Below, one piece after another: positions 58,860 to 64,000 of a DNA stretch of 64,000 bases. Made by a program: the position numbers and the translations under genes. Numbering within the stretch: the first letter of the stretch is position 1; every line of letters starts with the position of its first letter. The notes under the pieces are model-generated. The model saw only the letters and a program-made list of their open reading frames with translations. It was not told the DNA's origin and did no database searches. Source of the DNA: Cycas panzhihuaensis (taxonomy: Eukaryota > Cycadophyta); contig CM041465.1 in assembly GCA_023213395.1 (NCBI GenBank), forward strand, positions 161,145,741-161,209,740, written 5' to 3'.

Positions 58860-60737
58860 AAACTAAATAAATGATTATTAAACTTGAATTTGCTAATGGA
58901 TATGATGTATTACATAAATTCAATGATAAGGTGAGAAAATACATAGATGCGTTCATCAATTCTAGCTCATTTGCTATTATTATAAATAGAGGTCTTATTA
59001 GTTTATTTAGACCATTTAGGGGTATAAGGTAGAGTGTTCCTTATACCCTATTTTATGCATCTTAGTTATTAAAGCCATGAGTAAGGATTTATTAAAAGCT
59101 AAAGATAAAGGAATACTAAAGGATGCAATAATATCCACTTAATGTAATCAAACAATATATTTATAATTCATTAATGATGTGATGATAATGGTAGAATCTT
59201 TAGTGATTGAGGCTATAAATACAAAATATATCATGGACTCCTTTCATATGGCTAGTAGATCTCTTATTAATATTGAGAAATCTATGGTGGTTATATATAT
59301 AATAGATCTATGACTATGACAACTAGAATTTTTAGTTTTAAATATGGGGATACCAAAAAGTTCTTCATAAATTTAAGAGCTTGTATTGTTCCTAAAAAGC
59401 ATTCCACAAAGGAATGGATAATTGGGTTTAGTAAAATTTAGGAAAATCTAACATTTTGACATACATATAACTAAGTCTAGTTGGTAGAATTACCCTGATC
59501 AAAGTCATATTGATAGTAATTCTACTTCACTTGATGTTGATCATAATTATCCTAAGTAATATTATAGTATATTTAAGGCAAGATATAAAATCTTTTCTCT
59601 AAAAAGAGATTAAATAACCTAAACACAAAAAATTCCAACATAGAGCTTGGTACAAGATTTATATTCCAAAGGAATTTGGCGGATTGGGGATTTGCAAATT
59701 GCCTTTACTTCCTAAGGTTCTTTGGGCTAAATTAGTTTAGCAATTTATTATAGAACCTATGAGCTTTTGGAGTCAAATGATCATAGATAAATTCTTGGAA
59801 GGCATAGGTAAGATTTTGAGTTTTTCTATTAAAAACTATTCCTAAATGATGTCTAATGGTTTGGTTGAACTTATGCTAAGTTTTTGATCTTGTGATGTCT
59901 AAGTGTTCTTGGTTAATTAATAATGGTCTAACTGCAAATATTTGGATTGATTCCTTAAACTCTAGAACTCCAATAAGTAACAACAATGATCTTAAGGATC
60001 TTATACAATGGTTTTCTCTAAGTAATATCAAGAAAGTAAGGAACTTTCTCAAAGCTCATATTGTGAACCTCTAAGTAGGTTAAATCATAATTTGGACTCC
60101 TAAAGTTGTTGACAAGTGGGAAAGTATGCCTAATGAACTAAGAACTAGTATAAGATATTATTATCTCTTTTGAAGGAGAGAAATATTATTTTGGATACTA
60201 AGGATAAAGTTATATGGAAAACTTCAATGGAATTGATGAATATATAGCCAATCTTGGATATAAAGCTTTGAACAATGGATCTTTATAGAAATTCATGTGT
60301 TAAATCTAATAGATGGTCAAAAGTTTAGCTTTTATAATTTTAAAGATCACAATCTTCTTTTAGCTATTGTAATATGGATTGCTATTAATAGCTAATAATT
60401 TAGCCAATAGAGCAATATTTGGACCCTCAAGGTGTGAGTTATATAAAATGGTAATAGTGGATATTATTTATCTTTTCTTATTATCTACTTACATTATTGA
60501 GATTTGGAAGAACTACCTTTCTTCTCTTAAAGTTGAAATGTATATGTTTTATGACATGATTGATAAGAATAATCTATTCATCAATTAGATTCAAAATATC
60601 CTCATTATTTTGTAAGTGAAAAGACTCAAATTAATTTAGAACTTTTTCCCTAGATATATCTACTAGGGAGTTTGGTTATCTAAGAATACTTTGGTGTTTA
60701 AAAATTAGATATTTACTTCTCCTATATAGTAGAAGAA
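58860..60737 (+). pseudogene. L1 LINE ORF2: RT and zinc-binding region (L1-b)
   Basis: The RT begins with KLEFANGYD (family: KLDF.KAYD) at about 58.88 kb, then SSSFAIIINRGLISLFRPFR and GIRxS where the family has G-x-R-Q-G-D-P-L-S. The active site at 59167-59178 reads FIND where L1 has FADD; the first Asp is Asn. Further on: WYKIYIPKEFGGLGICKLPL, then WSQMIIDKFLEG, then the RT zinc-binding region with IWIDSLNSRTPISNNNDLKD (59.94-60.0 kb). It is 5'-truncated, stop-filled, and cut at its 3' side by the G3 LTR at 60738, before the RNase H expected at the C-terminus. Confidence 0.8.
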
Positions 60738-61120
60738 TGGAATTCATTAAACCCCAATGGTTCTTTAACTTTAAGCATAAAAGATAAGAAATATAGCATC
60801 CAAACTTCAATTTTATTAATAATAGGATAGAACTTTGAGCGTAAATGAATACTAAGTGGATACCAATAAGGAGTATAGAAGTATAACTTCTCTAGGAAGA
60901 AAATAAGACCTAACAACCATTCTTTATAAAACTTGGCCTTAAATAAGCATATAAGGCCTCTTTGTAATAAATGTCATTGGCAAGAAAAATGGCCTAAAAT
61001 TCTATTGGTGGGCATAAATAACCTACGTACATAAATTAATAATTAACACTAACCCTTTGGTGACTAACATTCTAATTGCTAACTTAACCCACTCCACTTG
61101 TAGAGGGTGAATATATAATA
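60738..61120 (-). repeat. 3' LTR of gypsy G3, 383 bp
   Basis: A direct-orientation match to the G1 LTR (23427-23833). The start on the minus strand is TATTATATATTCACCC at 61120 (TG to TA), after a PPT; the end ATTCCA is at 60738. Confidence 0.8.
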
Positions 61121-61133
61121 GGTCCTCTCCTCT
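61121..61133 (-). other. polypurine tract of gypsy G3
   Basis: The minus strand reads AGAGGAGAGGACC directly before the LTR start. Confidence 0.75.
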
Positions 61134-62140
61134 AAGATGTTGAGTCCTTGAAGCCAATAAGGAGATGCAAATGCTTCTTAATAAATTCTATTAACTCCCA
61201 TGTTACCTTATCTAGCTTACAGTTATCCCATTATACCAAATATTTGAAAATAGTCCTATTCCTCAAGTAATAGTGGTAATTGGGAAGAATGTAATTAGAG
61301 AGAATAGTGAGATATTGTTCTTCATCTAAAATTGATAAAATAGGTTTAGATACTATGTTTTTGCTAAGGTATTTCTTAAGGAAAAAAACATAAAAGACAT
61401 TGTATGGAGGAGAGTTCAAAGGTATAGGTGACTTCACCAATACATTGAAGGAATTTGTAATATCCATAGTAATGAGGGCTTAGATTTTGATTTTAGTAAT
61501 GTTTAAGGGATTATTATTTGTATGGTTGAAGGTGAAGGAGATGAAATCATCCATCTCAAAAGATCAATTCGAGTAGTGGCAGTTAGTAATTCTAAGCAAC
61601 TGTTAGATTTTATTTAAATGTATGAAATATCTAGTCCATATTCTAAAGCTTTTGTTGCATTGTTATATTTCTAGGATTGGTAGCCAAGGTGTGTTACAAT
61701 AGAGGAGGATATCCATAGAGGGCCATGAAGGGCGACATATAAATAACTAAGTGGTGGGATGAGTTATACTAATATTCAACAAGAGTTAGCCATGAGGTCT
61801 ACTTATGTTGATGTTCTAAAGTAAAACACCTTAGATAAGTTTCTATTATCTTATTTAAGACTTCTAGTTAACCATTCATTTATGAGTGGTAGGTAAATCT
61901 CATATTAAACAAAGTCCCAAAATCTTAAAAAAGATAGTTTTAGAATGTATTAGTAAAATTAGGGTCCTAAACACATACTATTATTAAAATGAAATCATAG
62001 AGGTGAAAATTGAATTGAATATAGATACGCATTAGGTAAGGGGATTTGTATAAGGTATGGACAACTATGAAGTGTGCATACTATTAAAATATTAATAACA
62101 TCTTTATTTGTAAATATATCTTTATATCATAATGTGATTA
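61134..62140 (-). pseudogene. Ty3/gypsy integrase (G3)
   Basis: The catalytic-core end near 61.75-61.93 kb on the minus strand reads FGTLFNMRFTYHS, then NGxLEVLNKIIETYLRCF, then LEHQHKxTSWLTLVEYxYNS, the same order as in G2. The C-terminal text at 61231-61467 includes VKSPIPLNSPPYNVFYVFFL and LDEEQYLTILSNYILPNY. Stops are common. It is closed on the right by the copia-4 LTR at about 62141 and on the left by its own PPT and 3' LTR. Confidence 0.75.
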
Positions 62141-62437
62141 TGTTGTAATTTAAAATCATGTTAAGTTTACCCCTTGCTAAATAATGGGCCAATTATATGG
62201 GTCCATTATGTCAGTCAATCATGTTAATATTTGAGGGACTTCAAGGCCTATAAATTAAGCCCAAACCCTCCTTGATATACATTGGATTATTTGAAATAGA
62301 AAAGCTCTACTAAATTGAAGATTGAAAGCACCAGCTAATTTGGCCCTCTTGTTCTCTGCAACTAATTTATATTGAACAATTATTTATTATGTTTATCACT
62401 TCATTTCTATATACATAGGAGTATTATAAATCCTACA
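62141..62437 (+). repeat. Ty1/copia 5' LTR (copia-4), about 297 bp
   Basis: A TATA-like CCTATAAATTAAGCCC lies at about 62.25 kb and a PBS downstream; TGTTG...CTACA ends were chosen at 62141 and 62437. Boundaries are less certain than for copia-3 because the PBS spacer would be 12 bases. Confidence 0.5.
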
Positions 62438-62449
62438 TTGACTTTTTTA

Positions 62450-62462
62450 TGGCATCAAAGCC
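62450..62462 (+). other. primer-binding site, initiator-Met type (copia-4)
   Basis: TGGCATCAAAGCC, two changes from TGGTATCAGAGCC. Confidence 0.7.
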
Positions 62463-64000
62463 TGTTCTTATGTATGCAATAAGATTGCTATAGGTTATTG
62501 ACACTAAAGGAGGCTTAGGATGGTAATCATTTGAAAAATATTCACCCTATTTTAGCCTATTTGCTTTGTTCAATATTGTTTTCCAAATGAATAGTTTATT
62601 TTCTCACCACCTTCCCTCTGTTCATGCATATTTTAGACTTGATTCCTCTTACTAGATTCTTTCACTAGTTTAGTGAGCTATAAATAGGATGCACTCTTTG
62701 TGTATTACTTCATCTCTAAGTTGTTATTATTATTCAGTAAATAGGGCAACCTAGTTTATTATCTTCTTTTGTTTTCATTCTGTTTGGCTACTAGTTTTAG
62801 TCTTGGCTCTCCTTACATCACCCCTTACTTTGGCTTCACTACTCTTGGGCTTAAAAAGACCATATGGTATCTCCCAGATAGTGGGAAACCTCTCTCTATT
62901 ATTAGTCATCACTTATTCCAATTTCATTGGTGCTTGAGTGTAATACCCTCATGCCTCCCATCATTGCCTCACATATATGCATTCCTATCATTATTGCATA
63001 TAGATATAGTAAGTGAGCCTCTGGAGCTTCTCCCTTAATGTGCAGGAGCCTATGTTGTCATTTAAAAAGAGGGCACTCTATACTCAATTTTGATTAATTT
63101 CTCATATGTTGGTCACTATTGTCCATCAAAATATTCATGTATCCTATTAATTCATGAAACATATAATTTTTTTTATAATGTTTAGTTTGATTTAATTAAA
63201 TTAGAACCTTTAATATGTCTATTAGTTCCATTTTCATTCCAATAGGTGATCACATAGAGCAAATTGATGACCAAGGGATTAACAACTAAGGGGCTTAAGC
63301 TTGTTATATTCCAATTTTATTACCTAAGGAGGATTGTTTATAGTTTTTGCAATAACTTTGTGATGGGAGGTCTTTTTTTCAAATCACAAGATCCACCAAA
63401 ATCTTGACTCAAAGCTCCACATCTTATAGTTAATTTTAGATCTATTTGATAGAATTTTAGGGTTTCTAAATCTATTAAAGTAGACCCTTTCTTATGTACT
63501 TCTTCAGTTATGTTTCACTAACTAAGGACTTATTTCACATATTCCAAAGGGATTTTTCTATTGTTTGCTGCTCACATTCATCTTATTAGTTGTTCTATCT
63601 ATTTTTTTATTAGCATTTATATTGCATTGTGGTTTGTAGGTGCCTTAATTGAGCAATAAAGGCTACTCTCATCTTGTAAGCATGATCTTTCTTTTAGCAT
63701 CCTAAACCCTACCATTTATGATTTATTTGTATTTTCTTTTAGCCTCATTATTTTCTTCTTAAAAGGAACCCTAACATTTAAATAAGACTACATTTAAAAA
63801 GAAGTTATACTCAAAAGATTAAAAAAGATAATTCTAAATTAAACAACAAAAACTTTTCCAACCTTGTAAGGGTAATGGTTAGGACCCTTGAACTTACCAC
63901 TTTGCACATGTCTTTTCTTTTTCTCAAACTCTATAAACATTAGGGAAATGCATTCACTATAAGGTGTATTAAGTAGTAGGTTGAGGTATAAACCATTCTT
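62463..64000 (+). other. copia-4 leader, running off the window
   Basis: About 1.5 kb without a protein motif. The block at 63.25-63.45 kb (AACTAAGGGGCTTA, then TAGTTTTTGCAATA) matches the copia-3 leader at 20.48-20.56 kb (AGTTAAGGGGCTTA, then TAGTTTTTGCAATA) in the same order. No gag is reached before the window ends. Confidence 0.5.

Noticed and set aside
1-64000. A multi-gene defence, toxin or biosynthetic system
   Set aside because: All recognisable proteins are gag, protease, RT, RNase H, integrase, L1 endonuclease or retroelement extra ORFs, nearly all broken. I found no cluster of unrelated conserved genes.

Overview
This window looks like nuclear DNA of a land plant, most likely a seed plant with a large, repeat-rich genome. 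The evidence is its contents: Tat/Athila-like and chromovirus-like Ty3/gypsy elements, Ty1/copia elements with initiator-Met-type primer sites, L1 LINEs with a C-terminal RNase H, and a tRNA-derived SINE. I found no intact host gene, no rRNA or tRNA gene, no CRISPR array and no bacterial-style operon. Nearly every coding stretch is a pseudogene. The damage is dominated by C-to-T and G-to-A transitions: CAG/CAA/CGA to stop, TGG to stop, Cys to Tyr, Asp to Asn, Glu to Lys. This is the expected footprint of long-silenced, methylated transposons.

Layout. 1-8601 (-): a GC-rich Tat-like Ty3/gypsy element running off the left edge. It has a 2.75-kb 5' LTR, PBS, gag, protease and a direct fusion to the integrase C-terminus with no reverse transcriptase, plus an intron-containing antisense gene at 1-837. 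8602-17029 (-): an older Athila/Tat-like element (protease, RT, RNase H, integrase) with an extra coiled-coil ORF and a roughly 0.9-kb GTTGCAAC minisatellite. 17030-18782 (+): a gag remnant. 18783-21000 (+): copia 5' LTR and long leader. 21000-23833 (-): gypsy family G, copy 1. 23834-24410 (+): L1 3' end with RNase H and a TG repeat.

24411-26223 (+): copia LTR, PBS and leader, followed by copia-1 on the minus strand (26224-31688), which lacks most of RT through an in-frame deletion and carries a SINE in its leader. 31689-32117 (+): an oppositely oriented LTR end, PBS and leader start. 32118-38500 (-): copia-2, the most complete copia. 39230-41470 (-): L1 ORF1 plus endonuclease. 41511-42910 (-): a gypsy integrase with 3' LTR. 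44580-45650 (+): a copia integrase-RT fragment. 46290-56960 (-): gypsy G2, whose integrase is split by a 2602-bp solo Tat LTR (47231-49832) with a perfect 5-bp target duplication, and whose RT end is interrupted by another LTR at 52326. 57000-58165 (-): another gypsy gag. 58860-60650 (+): L1 RT. 60738-62140 (-): gypsy G3 integrase and 3' LTR. 62141-64000 (+): copia LTR, PBS and leader.

The genes do not form a pathway; they are the gag, protease, RT, RNase H and integrase modules of separate selfish elements nested in one another. The most interesting items are the RT-less elements, the antisense gene with a readable intron, the palindromic minisatellite, the repeated loss of catalytic Asp/Glu by the same mutation class, and a copia superfamily with unusually long leaders. 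I see no convincing new biological system beyond these.
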